Positions 1 through 9,578 of a stretch of 64,000 nucleotides of DNA are shown here, one piece after another (position 1 is the stretch's first letter; each line of letters starts with the position of its first letter). The stretch spans positions 35,400 to 99,399 of the forward strand of contig CAZSFD010000005.1 of the NCBI GenBank assembly GCA_964606085.1, read 5' to 3'. Source of the DNA: CAIQJJ01 sp964606085 (GTDB taxonomy: Bacteria; Chloroflexota; Anaerolineae; Anaerolineales; UBA4823). A model generated the notes under the pieces. That model searched no databases, was not told the DNA's origin, and was given only the letters and a program-made list of their open reading frames with translations. The position numbers were made by a program, and so were the translations under genes.

Positions 1-1
1 C

Positions 2-772
2 AACGAAAATATCATTGGTTACAACCGCGATAAGGTCAATTTTTTCCGCAACTTCGCCTCGTTGAGCCAGTTCTACACCTCGCTCAACCAGGATGTGTGG
101 CGCGCGGTGGGGGCGGGCCTGGCCCTGGATGGCATCGGGACGAACCTGTACAGCGATTTCAAGGATGGCAATTTCATCAGCCGTGAACAAGCCATTCAGC
201 AATACCGGGCGCTGCTGGCCGCCGATGGCAGCGACAACCTGGTGGCGCTTCGCAGCGCTTTTTACCGGCCCAACCACTATCTCTTTCGCTACATGCAGGC
301 TTACTACGACATCCCGGTGACCGACAGCGGGTATATCTATACCACTGCTACCGTGCCATTTTTACAGATTGTCTTTGCCGGTATGATCCCGTTCTATGGC
401 CCGGCGCTGAATTTTTCTTCCAACCTCCAGGAAGATTTGCTCCGTTATGCCGATTTTGGCGTTTATCCGTCGTTCTTCGTCTCTGAAGGCGCGACCGCCC
501 GCATCCTGAACACCCGCTCCAACTGGATTTTTTCCTCGGCATACACCCAATGGGGCGATGAAATCAAGCGCACCTATCAATGGCTCAATGACCGGTTGGG
601 GCCGGTGTATGGGCAGGAGATCATCGCCCGCCAGCAGCTTGCGCCAGGCGTGTATGCCACCACCTATGCCAACGGGAAGGTCGTCATCGTCAATTACACC
701 GCGCAGCCAGCTGCCCTGGACGGCGTGACGGTCAATGGCAAAGATGCCGTCCTCAGCGAGGTGCAGCCATGA
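2..772 (+). CDS. DUF5696-type protein, C-terminal part (5' end outside window)
   Basis: The reading frame is open from base 2, so the gene begins upstream of the window; 256 codons are visible. The sequence resembles the C-terminal part of DUF5696 proteins, glycosidase-like proteins commonly found beside sugar ABC transporters. Recognisable stretches include VPFLQIVFAGMIPFYG, the aromatic DFGVYPSFF block and the tail QLAPGVYATTYANG with VIVNY, which reads like the end of a beta-sandwich. The stop overlaps the next start by four bases (ATGA), so it is translationally coupled to the transporter permeases and probably acts on the imported glycan. The family match is from memory of the motifs. 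No catalytic residue can be assigned because the N-terminal part is missing. Confidence 0.6.
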   Translation, partial: NENIIGYNRDKVNFFRNFASLSQFYTSLNQDVWRAVGAGLALDGIGTNLYSDFKDGNFISREQAIQQYRALLAADGSDNLVALRSAFYRPNHYLFRYMQAYYDIPVTDSGYIYTTATVPFLQIVFAGMIPFYGPALNFSSNLQEDLLRYADFGVYPSFFVSEGATARILNTRSNWIFSSAYTQWGDEIKRTYQWLNDRLGPVYGQEIIARQQLAPGVYATTYANGKVVIVNYTAQPAALDGVTVNGKDAVLSEVQP

Positions 773-1659
773 GAAGCCGGCCTTCCTTCGGCATCATTCG
801 CATGAAGCACAGCTTGCGCGAGGCGCTCTATGGCTACGCCTTCGTGCTGATCTGGATCATCGGCTTTGGCCTGTTTACGGCCATCCCCCTCGTGCAGACC
901 TTTCTGTTCAGCCTGAACCAGGTCACGGTGAAGGCCACCGGCATTGACCAGGTTTTTGTGCGTTGGGATAACTACACACGGGCGTTGTTTACCGATACCA
1001 GCTTTATCGAACTGCTGATCGAGTATGTGATCGAAACCCTGGTCTCTGTGCCGATTGTGATCATCTTTTCGATGATCATCGCCTTGCTGTTGAATTTGAA
1101 TTTCCGGTTGAAGGGCGTGTTTCGCACGATCTTCTTTTTGCCAGTGGTGATTACCAGCGGGCCGGTCATTCGCGAGCTGACCGCCCAGGGCGCTACCTCC
1201 GTTCCTGGCTTGCAAAACCTGACCGCCGTGGCGAACTTCGTCGCCGAATTGCCGCGCTATTTGCGCAACCCGGTCGAATACCTGCTGACCTCGTTTATTT
1301 TGATCCTGTGGTTTTCTGGCGTGCAAATTCTCATCTATCTCGCCAGTCTGCAGAAGATTGACCGCAGCATTTACGAAGCGGCGGCCATTGATGGCGCATC
1401 GGCCTGGGAAGCGTTCTGGAAGATTACGCTGCCATCGCTCTCAACCACCACCGTGATCATCGCCTTTTACACCATCATCACGCTGTCGCATTTTTCCGAG
1501 AACAAAGTCATCCGCTACATTTACGGGCAAACCTATTCAGTAGATGGCGGGTTTGGTTATGCCAGCGCCATGTCATTCATCTATTTTCTCGTGTTGGTGC
1601 TGCTGCTGGTGATTGTCTATTTCGCCTTGAATTTCCAATCCCGCAAGACGTTCGATTAA
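769..1659 (+). CDS. Sugar ABC transporter permease, MalF type
   Basis: A 296-residue inner-membrane permease of the carbohydrate uptake transporter-1 (MalFG) type. Hydrophobic segments start near residues 20, 90, 125, 180, 220 and 265. The cytoplasmic EAA loop that docks to the ATPase is clear (EAAAIDGASAWEAFWKITLP, near residues 203-222). The start overlaps the upstream stop by four bases, and the second permease follows 10 bases downstream. No solute-binding protein or ATPase is present here; the binding protein may lie upstream of the window, and the ATPase is probably a shared MsmK-like protein encoded elsewhere. The substrate is inferred only from neighbours: a beta-glucan or beta-galactoside oligosaccharide. 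Confidence 0.92.
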   Translation: MRSRPSFGIIRMKHSLREALYGYAFVLIWIIGFGLFTAIPLVQTFLFSLNQVTVKATGIDQVFVRWDNYTRALFTDTSFIELLIEYVIETLVSVPIVIIFSMIIALLLNLNFRLKGVFRTIFFLPVVITSGPVIRELTAQGATSVPGLQNLTAVANFVAELPRYLRNPVEYLLTSFILILWFSGVQILIYLASLQKIDRSIYEAAAIDGASAWEAFWKITLPSLSTTTVIIAFYTIITLSHFSENKVIRYIYGQTYSVDGGFGYASAMSFIYFLVLVLLLVIVYFALNFQSRKTFD

Positions 1660-1669
1660 CAGGGCGCTT

Positions 1670-2599
1670 ATGCACAGGTTCTCCAAAGATTATCTGCTCG
1701 GTTTCTTTTTTGGCAACCGCACCGGGTACGGGTTGGTTTTCACCACCTTGCTGTATGCCCTGCTGGCGGCGATCGGGTTTGTTTACCTGTACCCGCTGCT
1801 GTTCATGTTCGTCACCAGTTTCAAGAACACCAGCGACCTGCTCAACCCGGCAGTGCAGTGGATTCCGACCGAGTTTTACACGGGCAACTATGTGAAGGCC
1901 TACCGGGTGCTGGATTACCCCCAAACGCTGCTGGCTTCGACGATGATCAGCGTCATCCCGTCCATCATCCAGACGGCCGTGTGTTCGCTGGTGGGCTACG
2001 GCCTGGCGCGTTACCGTTTTTGGGGCAAAAATGTGATCTTTGCCTGCATCCTGGCGACCTTTATCATCCCCGCTCAGAACACCTTCATCCCGCAGATGTT
2101 GACCTTCCGCGACCTGGGCTTGTTGGGGAATATCCAGGCATTGCTCATCCCGGCCATCTTCGGCCAGGGGTTCAAGAGCGCCATCTTCATCCTGATCTTT
2201 TACCAGACCTTCCTTTCGCTGCCCAAAGTGCTGGAGGAAGCCGCCCGGCTGGATGGCGCCACCGACCTGCAAATTTTCATCCAAATTGCCATCCCCGCCG
2301 CCCTGCCATCTTATATCATCTCGGTCATCTTCTCCACGGTCTGGTATTGGAATGAGACCTTCCTGACCAACATCTTCCTCGAAGGCGGCATCCAAACCCT
2401 GCCGATGCAGCTCGCCCGGTTTGTGCAGGCGTACGAAAACCTGTATCCGCCTGGCGTGGTGAACATTTTCGACCGCATCAACGAAGCCGTCAAGTTGAGC
2501 GGCACCTTTTTGAACATCTTGCCGCTGCTCGTGATGTACTTCATTCTGCAAAAATGGTTCGTCGAATCGATTGAAAGGACAGGCATTACCGGTGAATAA
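1670..2599 (+). CDS. Sugar ABC transporter permease, MalG type
   Basis: A 309-residue partner permease of the preceding gene. The EAA motif EEAARLDGATDLQIFIQIAI is visible near residues 188-207. Six hydrophobic segments are apparent, the first (LLYALLAAIGFVYLYPLLFM) near residues 25-44. The C-terminus (YFILQKWFVESIERTGITGE) ends in the short polar tail usual for MalG-type permeases. Its last eight bases overlap the proposed GTG start of the lipoprotein gene, continuing the compact operon. It forms a heterodimer with the upstream permease in the cytoplasmic membrane. Confidence 0.93.
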   Translation: MHRFSKDYLLGFFFGNRTGYGLVFTTLLYALLAAIGFVYLYPLLFMFVTSFKNTSDLLNPAVQWIPTEFYTGNYVKAYRVLDYPQTLLASTMISVIPSIIQTAVCSLVGYGLARYRFWGKNVIFACILATFIIPAQNTFIPQMLTFRDLGLLGNIQALLIPAIFGQGFKSAIFILIFYQTFLSLPKVLEEAARLDGATDLQIFIQIAIPAALPSYIISVIFSTVWYWNETFLTNIFLEGGIQTLPMQLARFVQAYENLYPPGVVNIFDRINEAVKLSGTFLNILPLLVMYFILQKWFVESIERTGITGE

Positions 2600-3953
2600 A
2601 CCCATCCTCTTGCTGTTGAGCATTCTCCTGCTGATTTCCGGTTGCACCACGCCAACCCCCACTTCCATGCCCCCCACCTCCACCCCTTCGCACACGCCAA
2701 CGGCTGTCCAGCCGCCCCCCACCGAAACGCCCCTCCCCACGCCAACCCCGGCGAATATCGCCGATGTTATCGCATACGAAATGAAAGGTTCGTTCGATTT
2801 TTTCTGGGAGCAGGCCAACACCGACGCGGCCAGCCCTGGCTACGGCCTGGTGCGCGACCGCTATCCGGGGTCAGAAGGCATCGCCAGCATGGCTTCGGTT
2901 GGCTTCGCGCTCACCGCTTACCCCATTGGCGTGGAAAAGGGCTATATCACCTGGCAGGAAGGTTACGACCGGGCCAACGGCACGCTGGATACCCTGCTGC
3001 GCATGGATCGCGTCGAAGGTTTTTACTACCACTTCGTCGAGATGCAAACCGGCCAGCGCGCCTGGCAGAGCGAGGTCTCTAATATTGACACCTCCATCCT
3101 GCTGATGGGCGTTCTCACGGCGGGGGAATACTTCGGTGGGGAGGTGCAAGCCAAAGCGCAGCAAATTTACGAGGGGGTCAATTGGCCCTGGTTTCTCGAT
3201 AGCGCAAGGAATATGTTTTACATGGCCTATCGCCCCGAAAAAGGCTTCGAGGGCCACTGGGATTTTTACGCCGAGCAGTTGATGATGTATGTGCTGGCCG
3301 CCGGTTCCGTTACATACCCGCTCGATGATCTGCCCTATTACACCTTCACCCGCCACACCGCCCACTATGGCGCGGGGCAGCCGTTCATCCATTCGTGGTT
3401 TGGTTCCATCTTCACCTACCAATTCAGCCACGCCTGGATTGATTTCCGCGGCCTGACCGACAAGAAAGATGTCAACTGGTTCGACAATTCGGTCTCGGCG
3501 GTGCAGGCGCACTACGATTACGCCGTCAAGATGGCGCCCAAGTATAAAACGCTCGGCCCCCTGGCCTGGGGTCTCTCTGCTTGCGACGGGCCGGATGGCT
3601 ATAACGGGCTGTATGGCGCGCCGCCTTCAGGATACGACAACAAGCAGCACAAGGTAGATGACACCATTCCGCCCTATGGCGCCATCGGTTCGATCATCTT
3701 CCTGCCTGAGCAGGCCCAACAGGCCATGTTGAACTATTATGCGCTCGAAAAGCTCAAAGGCCGCTACGGCTTTCAGGATGCCTACAACTTGAGCGAGAAC
3801 TGGTACGCCCCCGATGTGATCGGCATTGACAAGGGCATTTCGCTGTTGATGTTGGCGAATTTCGAGAACGAGCAGGTACACCAGATTGTGATGAAAAACG
3901 CCCACATCCTCAATGGCTTGAGCCGCTTGCAGATCTTGGAGCAGACGCCATGA
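2592..3953 (+). CDS. Glycoamylase-like (GH144-type) lipoprotein
   Basis: A 453-residue secreted lipoprotein. I chose the GTG at 2592 because it gives a clean lipoprotein signal (NKPILLLLSILLLISGC, lipobox LISGC) and has AAAGGA at 2574-2579; a TTG at 2571 would add seven residues. After the Cys comes a Thr/Pro-rich linker (about residues 18-55). The globular domain carries hallmarks of the glycoamylase-like family (Pfam Glycoamylase): YHFVEMQTGQR, SNIDTSILLMG, MAYRPEKGF, the YQFSHAWIDFRG block and a late PYGAIGS. Characterised relatives include GH144 endo-beta-1,2-glucanases, so a beta-glucan substrate is possible but not shown. It is co-transcribed with the permeases and probably trims glycan outside the cell for uptake. 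Confidence 0.8.
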   Translation: MNKPILLLLSILLLISGCTTPTPTSMPPTSTPSHTPTAVQPPPTETPLPTPTPANIADVIAYEMKGSFDFFWEQANTDAASPGYGLVRDRYPGSEGIASMASVGFALTAYPIGVEKGYITWQEGYDRANGTLDTLLRMDRVEGFYYHFVEMQTGQRAWQSEVSNIDTSILLMGVLTAGEYFGGEVQAKAQQIYEGVNWPWFLDSARNMFYMAYRPEKGFEGHWDFYAEQLMMYVLAAGSVTYPLDDLPYYTFTRHTAHYGAGQPFIHSWFGSIFTYQFSHAWIDFRGLTDKKDVNWFDNSVSAVQAHYDYAVKMAPKYKTLGPLAWGLSACDGPDGYNGLYGAPPSGYDNKQHKVDDTIPPYGAIGSIIFLPEQAQQAMLNYYALEKLKGRYGFQDAYNLSENWYAPDVIGIDKGISLLMLANFENEQVHQIVMKNAHILNGLSRLQILEQTP

Positions 3954-4927
3954 CCACGATCAAAGACGTTGCCAAACACGCCGGGGTCAGCGTCACCACG
4001 GCTTCATACGCCTTGAACGATACCGGCTCGATCAGCGCCGCCACGCGCCAACGCGTGTTCGAAGCCGCCGAAGCGCTCAATTACCACCCCAACGCCTTCG
4101 CCCGCAATCTCAAAAAGCGCAAATCGGGCGTTATTGGCGTTTTCATCAATCGCTTTGGCGGCTCGTTCTACGAGGACATTCTCGAAGGCATCCACGATGC
4201 CGTTCTCACCACCGATTACGACCTGATCGTCTGCCCCGAAACCGGGGTCATCCCCCGGCTGCTTACCCAGCGCCAGGTGGATGGGGCCATTGTGTTTGCC
4301 TCGCGAATTAAGAATGACACGCTGGTCAAGGTTGCCTCGAAAAAATTCCCCATCGTCGTCCTCGACCGTTTCCTCGAAACAGACTATTTGTTCCCATTGC
4401 TGCTCGACAACCAGCAGGGCGTGAAGGCGGCTTTTCGGCACCTCTATGAGCAAGGCGCACGGCGGATTTTTTATATTTCTGGCGCAGCCGATTCCTTCGA
4501 TAACTGGGAGCGCAAACGGGCCTTTCTCGATGAAGCCGCCAAATATAACCTCGCCACCCAGCAATACGACGGCAACTTCACCGAAAAATCGGGCTACGAC
4601 ATTGGCAGCCAGATCATCCAGGGCGGCAGCTTGCCCGAAGCGGTGTTTTGCGCCAACGACCAGATGGCTATCGGCTTCCTGCGCGCCATGCAAGAGCGCC
4701 AACTGAATGCGCCGCGCGATATTGCCGTGGTCGGTTTCGATGACATTCAGGTCGCCAGTTTGATGCACCCTTCCCTGTCCACCGTTGGCGCTTCGCGCTA
4801 CACCTGGGGCTATTCTGCGGCCAACCAATTGATGGACTTTCTCGAAAACGGCAACCCCTTCCCGCAACCCTATCGCATCCAGACGCAACTGATCCCGCGT
4901 CAATCCTCCACCCGAGTCGCCCGATGA
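3950..4927 (+). CDS. LacI-family transcriptional regulator
   Basis: A 325-residue LacI/GalR regulator. The N-terminal helix-turn-helix (TIKDVAKHAGVSVTTASYAL) and the hinge (NYHPNAFARNLKKRKSG) lie in the first 60 residues, followed by a periplasmic-binding-protein-like effector domain ending in GFDDIQVASLMHPSLSTV. The start overlaps the lipoprotein stop by four bases and the stop overlaps the next gene by four bases, so it lies inside the operon it probably controls. No operator for it is visible in the window, because the operon promoter is upstream of base 1. Confidence 0.93.
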   Translation: MTTIKDVAKHAGVSVTTASYALNDTGSISAATRQRVFEAAEALNYHPNAFARNLKKRKSGVIGVFINRFGGSFYEDILEGIHDAVLTTDYDLIVCPETGVIPRLLTQRQVDGAIVFASRIKNDTLVKVASKKFPIVVLDRFLETDYLFPLLLDNQQGVKAAFRHLYEQGARRIFYISGAADSFDNWERKRAFLDEAAKYNLATQQYDGNFTEKSGYDIGSQIIQGGSLPEAVFCANDQMAIGFLRAMQERQLNAPRDIAVVGFDDIQVASLMHPSLSTVGASRYTWGYSAANQLMDFLENGNPFPQPYRIQTQLIPRQSSTRVAR

Positions 4928-7014
4928 ACACCTTCGCCGTCCGAGACGGCCAATTCTGGCTCAACGACCAACCCCTGCTCCTCCAGTCTGGCGAATTGCA
5001 CTATTTTCGCACCCCGCCAGCGCAATGGCCGCACCGCCTGGGGCTGCTGCAGGCGGCAGGCTTCAACGCCGTAGCCACGTACATCCCCTGGCTGTGGCAC
5101 CAGCCTGAGCCTGGCGTTTCCGACTTCGACGGCCACAGCCACCCGTGGCGTAACCTGGCCGGTTTCCTCGATCTCGCCGCCGAGATGGGCCTGTGGATCA
5201 TCGCCCGGCTTGGCCCTTACATCATGGCCGAGACCATCAACGAGGGTATTCCGCCGTGGGTGTTTGCCCAGGCCCCACAGGTTGCCATCCTCAACCAGCA
5301 CGGCCAAACGGAAAACATCGCCAGCTATTTACACCCCGATTTTTTGACCCCCGTCGCACACTGGTACCAGGCAGTTTTTCAGGTATTAGCCCCCCGGCAG
5401 ATCACCCGCGGCGGCAATATCCTCCTGATTCAACTGGATAACGAAATGGGTATGCCCCATTGGGTGCGCAATCTGCTCGACATCAATCCCGATACCCTGG
5501 CGCGCTTTGCCGCCTATTTGCATGAGACGTATGCCGACCGGCTTGCCCGGCGCTACCCCGCCGCCGATCTGCCGGAATTTCTCGGCCAGGCGTTAGCGCA
5601 TCCCGGCGCACCCCACGCCCGCAACGTGCTGGAAGATTACCGCCGCTTTTACCGCGCCTATCTCCGTCAATATGCCGCTTTCTTGTGGTCGCAGGCGCAG
5701 GCCAACGGCATGGAAGTTCCGCCCATCGTCAACATCCACGGCTTTGCCAACGGCGGCAAAACCTTCCCCATCGGGTTGTCGCAGTTGGTCTCGGTGATGG
5801 AGATGGACGGGATGGTCAGCGCCACCGATGTCTACCCCATTTTCATCAACGAGGGCAATTTTCACCAACTGCTGCTGGTCAACGAAGCCACCAAAGCGCT
5901 GCAAAACCCGCAACAGGCGTTGTTCTCGGTCGAGTTTCAGGCTGGCGGCAACCTCGATTTTGGCAGCGGCCAGACCTCGCTTTACGATCTGCACGCCCGG
6001 CTGTGTATTTCGTGTGGGATGCGCGCCATCAATCATTACCTCTTCTTCGATGGCGAAAACCACCCCCTGCTCAGCCCGGTCAAACGTCACGATTGGGGCC
6101 ACCCGGTGCGCAAAGACGGCTCTCTGCGCCCGCATTACCACCGCTACCCCAGGCTCTCGGCGGCGCTTGCCACCTATGGCAGTGCCTTGACCCTGGCCCG
6201 CCCGCAAACCGTCACGACGATTGGCTTTTGGCTCGATCATTTTATGACCGAAGTCAACAACGCCTTCACCCAGGAAGCGACCCACATCATCACCCACCAA
6301 CGCGAAGTGATCCTGTTCGACCTGATCGCCCGCGGCCTGGCGCTCACCCACCGCCCCTTCGATGCCGTCGAACTCAGCCGCGCCACGCTGGATGCCGCCA
6401 CAACGCCGCTCTGCTGGGCCATGCTCGAAAGGCAGTGCGACCCCGCCACGCAGCAAAAATTGGTAGAGTACGTCCGCCAGGGGGGAAATTTGGTTCTGAT
6501 TGGGCGGATGTGCCTGGAAGGCTTCGATCACGCCCCATGCACCCTCTTGTCCGAGGCCCTCGGTGTCGTCCGGCTGGGCGGCGGCGAACCGTTCGTATCA
6601 CGGCTGATCCGTGTTTTCGACCATGCTGATGTCCCCGCCTCGTTCGTCGAAACCTACGTGGGCGATTTCGCTGAAGTGATCGCCAGCGACGAAACCGGCG
6701 CAACGGTGGGTTTCATCCAACCTGTCGGCAAAGGAAAGGTGCTGCTCCTCGGCGCGGCGCTGCCGGCCAACACCCTGGCCGACCTCGGCATCGTCCACCA
6801 GATGGCCTTGCAGATGGGCTGCCCGCCGCTCTTTCGGCTCAGTCAATGGGCTGATGTGCGCATCAGCCGCGGCGAAAGGGGCAGTTTCCTGTTCATCAAC
6901 AACTATCAAGATGATGCGGTTGAAACGACGGTGGAATATGATGGCCAAATGCTTTTTGCAGGACAGGCCATCACGCTGCCCGCTCGACAAGGGTTGATCT
7001 TGCCTGTGGAATGA
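4924..7014 (+). CDS. Beta-galactosidase-like glycoside hydrolase (clan GH-A, GH35-type N-terminus)
   Basis: A 696-residue enzyme with no signal peptide, so probably cytoplasmic. The N-terminus reads like GH35 (LLQSGELHYFRTPPAQWPHR, AGFNAVATYIPWLWHQPEPG, ARLGPYIMAE). A probable acid/base Glu is in LIQLDNEMG near residue 175, and a candidate nucleophile Glu is in SVEFQAGG near residue 338. Their separation of about 160 residues is closer to GH42 than to GH35. A later segment (LVEYVRQGGNLVLIG, near residues 510-525) resembles the amidotransferase-like trimerisation domain of GH42. It is the last gene of the operon, translationally coupled to lacI, and probably cleaves oligosaccharides delivered by the upstream permeases. 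The family border is uncertain; the hydrolase role is fairly sure. Confidence 0.8.
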   Translation: MNTFAVRDGQFWLNDQPLLLQSGELHYFRTPPAQWPHRLGLLQAAGFNAVATYIPWLWHQPEPGVSDFDGHSHPWRNLAGFLDLAAEMGLWIIARLGPYIMAETINEGIPPWVFAQAPQVAILNQHGQTENIASYLHPDFLTPVAHWYQAVFQVLAPRQITRGGNILLIQLDNEMGMPHWVRNLLDINPDTLARFAAYLHETYADRLARRYPAADLPEFLGQALAHPGAPHARNVLEDYRRFYRAYLRQYAAFLWSQAQANGMEVPPIVNIHGFANGGKTFPIGLSQLVSVMEMDGMVSATDVYPIFINEGNFHQLLLVNEATKALQNPQQALFSVEFQAGGNLDFGSGQTSLYDLHARLCISCGMRAINHYLFFDGENHPLLSPVKRHDWGHPVRKDGSLRPHYHRYPRLSAALATYGSALTLARPQTVTTIGFWLDHFMTEVNNAFTQEATHIITHQREVILFDLIARGLALTHRPFDAVELSRATLDAATTPLCWAMLERQCDPATQQKLVEYVRQGGNLVLIGRMCLEGFDHAPCTLLSEALGVVRLGGGEPFVSRLIRVFDHADVPASFVETYVGDFAEVIASDETGATVGFIQPVGKGKVLLLGAALPANTLADLGIVHQMALQMGCPPLFRLSQWADVRISRGERGSFLFINNYQDDAVETTVEYDGQMLFAGQAITLPARQGLILPVE

Positions 7015-7055
7015 CAGCCCTGACGGGGGAAGCCTTCCAAATAGACCGCTTCTTG

Positions 7056-8249
7056 TCACAGCCGCCTGAATAAAATGCCTGCGAACAACGCCATCGTTGC
7101 GCCGAACACGAAGGGCGCAGCCGGCCCGAAGCCCAACCAGCCCCACGCCCCCTGCCACAACAGCCCGGCGATCAGCGAAGCTGGCAGGGCCGTCAGGCCG
7201 ATGGCGGCATTGTAATAGCCGTAGGCCGTGCCGCGTTGTTCTTGCGGCACCAGGTCGGCGACAAGCGCCTTAGCGGCTCCTTCGGTCAGGGCATAGTAGA
7301 AGCCATAGCAGCCATACAACAGCCAGATTGTCAGGCCATTGGGGGCGGCGGCAAACCCCAGGTAGATCAGCCCATAAAATAACCAGCCGATCCAGATCAA
7401 TTTGCGCCGCCCCAACCGGTCTGAAAGCGCCCCGGCTGGCCCGGCGCAGAGGGTGTACACTGCATTGAAGGTCAGCGACATGCCCAGGATTTGCAGCACC
7501 GTCAACCCGCGTTCTTGCCCGCGCAGCAAAATGAACGCATCGGATGAATTTCCCAGCGTGAACACGATCATGGCCAGCAAAAACCACTTGAAGCGCCCAT
7601 CGAATGACTTCCAACCCTGGGGTGTAGGGCTGGCGGCGGTTTTGGCGCTGCCTTGCGGCTTGATCTCGCGCACGCCCAGCGCCAACACGATCACAGCCAA
7701 CATTGCCGGAATGATGCTTAGCAGCACGATGACCTGAAAAGTGGCCCGCGTCAGCTCGCCCCCGCCGGCCTGGCTCAGCCAGATGACCAGCGCGGCGATC
7801 AGCAGCCCGGTGAACGCCCCTGCCGTATCTCCGGCGCGGTGCAGCCCGAAGGCCAGCCCGCGCTGTTCGGGCGTGATGCTGTCTGCCAGCAGGGCGTCGC
7901 GCGGGGCGGTGCGGATACCCTTGCCCACCCGGTCGGCAAATCGCACGCCCAGCACCCAGCCCCAGGTGTTGGCGAAATATAAAAACGGCTTGGCCAGCGT
8001 AGACAGCCCATAGCCGAGAACGGTCAGCCATTTGCGCTGCCCCAGGCGGTCGGAAAGCTGCCCAGAGATGATCTTTACCAGGCTGGCGGTCGTCTCAGCC
8101 ACGCCCTCGATCAGCCCGACCACGCTGGTGCGCTGTCCCAGCACGTTGACGAGAAACAAGGGCATCAGGTTGGTGAGCATTTCCGATGAGACATCGGTCA
8201 GATAGGATGCCAGGGTGAGCAGCCAGATGTTGCGGGGGATTTTTTTCAT
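7056..8249 (-). CDS. MFS transporter
   Basis: A 397-residue major facilitator superfamily protein with about 12 hydrophobic segments. The loop 2-3 signature is recognisable (SGQLSDRLGQRKWL), as is its repeat in the second half (GALSDRLGRRKLIW). The segment RVGKGIRTAPRDALLADS followed by RGLAFGLHRAGDTAG is typical of a widespread subgroup of bacterial MFS proteins without an assigned substrate. It ends convergently with the beta-galactosidase gene 41 bases away; no clear terminator hairpin is seen between them. It is the last gene of the leftward cluster 7056-13240, so it may export or import the polyol or amino-sugar handled there. Confidence 0.85.
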   Translation of the reverse strand: MKKIPRNIWLLTLASYLTDVSSEMLTNLMPLFLVNVLGQRTSVVGLIEGVAETTASLVKIISGQLSDRLGQRKWLTVLGYGLSTLAKPFLYFANTWGWVLGVRFADRVGKGIRTAPRDALLADSITPEQRGLAFGLHRAGDTAGAFTGLLIAALVIWLSQAGGGELTRATFQVIVLLSIIPAMLAVIVLALGVREIKPQGSAKTAASPTPQGWKSFDGRFKWFLLAMIVFTLGNSSDAFILLRGQERGLTVLQILGMSLTFNAVYTLCAGPAGALSDRLGRRKLIWIGWLFYGLIYLGFAAAPNGLTIWLLYGCYGFYYALTEGAAKALVADLVPQEQRGTAYGYYNAAIGLTALPASLIAGLLWQGAWGWLGFGPAAPFVFGATMALFAGILFRRL

Positions 8250-8260
8250 GGGGGGGCAGG

Positions 8261-9571
8261 TTATGGGGTCAGGAAGCTTTCAATGGGTGGGCATTGGGCG
8301 CGCTGCTGAAGCCCTTTCCAGCGTCGCAGGGCCTCGGCTGCCGGTGCAATGTGGGCCAGCACCGCCTGGCATTCGGAGCGGTCGGGTTGCGCCGCTTGCC
8401 AGATCGGCAGGAGCAGGTTTTCTGGCGCTATTGCCGCTTCCAAGATTCCCGGATTGAGCCGGGCCAGCGCCGCTGCCGCGCCGAAGGCGTAGCGGGCGGG
8501 GCGAATCCCTTGCTGCAAGGCCAGGCGTATCGTGCCAATCAGGCGGTCATCCCAGCCCAGCTTACGCTCTGGGTCGCGCCCCACCCGTTCGACATCATCC
8601 AGCAAAAAAGGGTTGACCATGCGTTCGAGCAGGTCATCGGCATAGGCGGCGTAGCCGGCGGGGGTGAAAAGCGCATCCACGCCAGCGTGTTTGCCCACCA
8701 GCGCCGCGCCCGATTCCTCGATGAACGCCCGGCGCAGAAATGTGATCATGCCGGGCATTTCCTTCAGATCGGCGATGAATTTGGCCGCGCATAGGCCGCC
8801 CACATAGGCGGCTAAGGCGTGTGTGGCGTTGTGTCCGTAGAGTTTGGCTTCCTCGAAGGGCAGTAGATCGGGTTTCTCGGTGAACAGGGTGATGCCGCGC
8901 GTAAATGGCGGGTCGAAATCAATGGCCGAGATCAAGATACGGTTGAATGCTTCTACCCGAAAGGCACGCGGCAGCCCGGGTGCGATGGCGGCCAGGCGTT
9001 GTTCGGCAATCTGCTCAGGTTCGGTCACGATAGCGCTCATCTTGCCGATCACCGTGTTCAAGAAGCGCACCTGGCTCAGCACAGCCGCCTGTTCCCCAAC
9101 AGGGATTTCTGCCATCACTGCCGCTTGCAGGGCTTCGGCGGCGTGATTGTGGTTTTCGGCAGCGTAGATCACTGCCCGCGGCCCGCCCCGCCTGGCCTTC
9201 AACTGCAAACCGGCGGCCAGCAGGCGATGGATACTGCCAGGCTGATCGGATGTGTAGAATTTGATGCTCGGAACCGCCGTGGCAATCTCCTGCGCTGCGG
9301 CAAGCGCTTCGACCAACCTTTGCCGGTCGGCTGCGTTGGCCGGGTCGGCCATTTCCACCGGGCCGATTTCGGCCTGCTCGATGCGATCGGCTTGCGCGGT
9401 GTTCAGCCAATAGCGCCCCTGGTTGGCGCGCAGCGCCGCCACCACATCAGGGACGACTTCTGCCACGACAAAGCGCGCGAAATTACCGCTTTTGAAGGCC
9501 TCGTGCAGGAACAGCCCTGCCTGAATAGCCCCAAAACCAAACCCGACGAATGTACGTGAAGATGTGTTCAT
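8261..9571 (-). CDS. Mannitol dehydrogenase-family polyol dehydrogenase
   Basis: A 436-residue member of the polyol-specific long-chain dehydrogenases (mannitol dehydrogenase / mannitol-1-phosphate 5-dehydrogenase). The N-terminal nucleotide-binding loop is FVGFGFGAIQAGL (residues 8-20). The catalytic pattern Lys-x4-Asn-x2-His is visible as KLYGHNATH, followed by ALAAYVGG, as in MtlD. It should oxidise a sugar alcohol or its phosphate to a ketose with NAD. The stop of the deacetylase gene lies seven bases upstream of this start, so the two are co-transcribed. Divergence from classical MtlD leaves the substrate open. Confidence 0.8.
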   Translation of the reverse strand: MNTSSRTFVGFGFGAIQAGLFLHEAFKSGNFARFVVAEVVPDVVAALRANQGRYWLNTAQADRIEQAEIGPVEMADPANAADRQRLVEALAAAQEIATAVPSIKFYTSDQPGSIHRLLAAGLQLKARRGGPRAVIYAAENHNHAAEALQAAVMAEIPVGEQAAVLSQVRFLNTVIGKMSAIVTEPEQIAEQRLAAIAPGLPRAFRVEAFNRILISAIDFDPPFTRGITLFTEKPDLLPFEEAKLYGHNATHALAAYVGGLCAAKFIADLKEMPGMITFLRRAFIEESGAALVGKHAGVDALFTPAGYAAYADDLLERMVNPFLLDDVERVGRDPERKLGWDDRLIGTIRLALQQGIRPARYAFGAAAALARLNPGILEAAIAPENLLLPIWQAAQPDRSECQAVLAHIAPAAEALRRWKGLQQRAQCPPIESFLTP

Positions 9572-9578
9572 TGGCTGG

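Noticed and set aside
1577..2821. Open frame of 414 codons on the - strand
   Set aside because: Antisense to the MalG-type permease and the lipoprotein; no family motifs.
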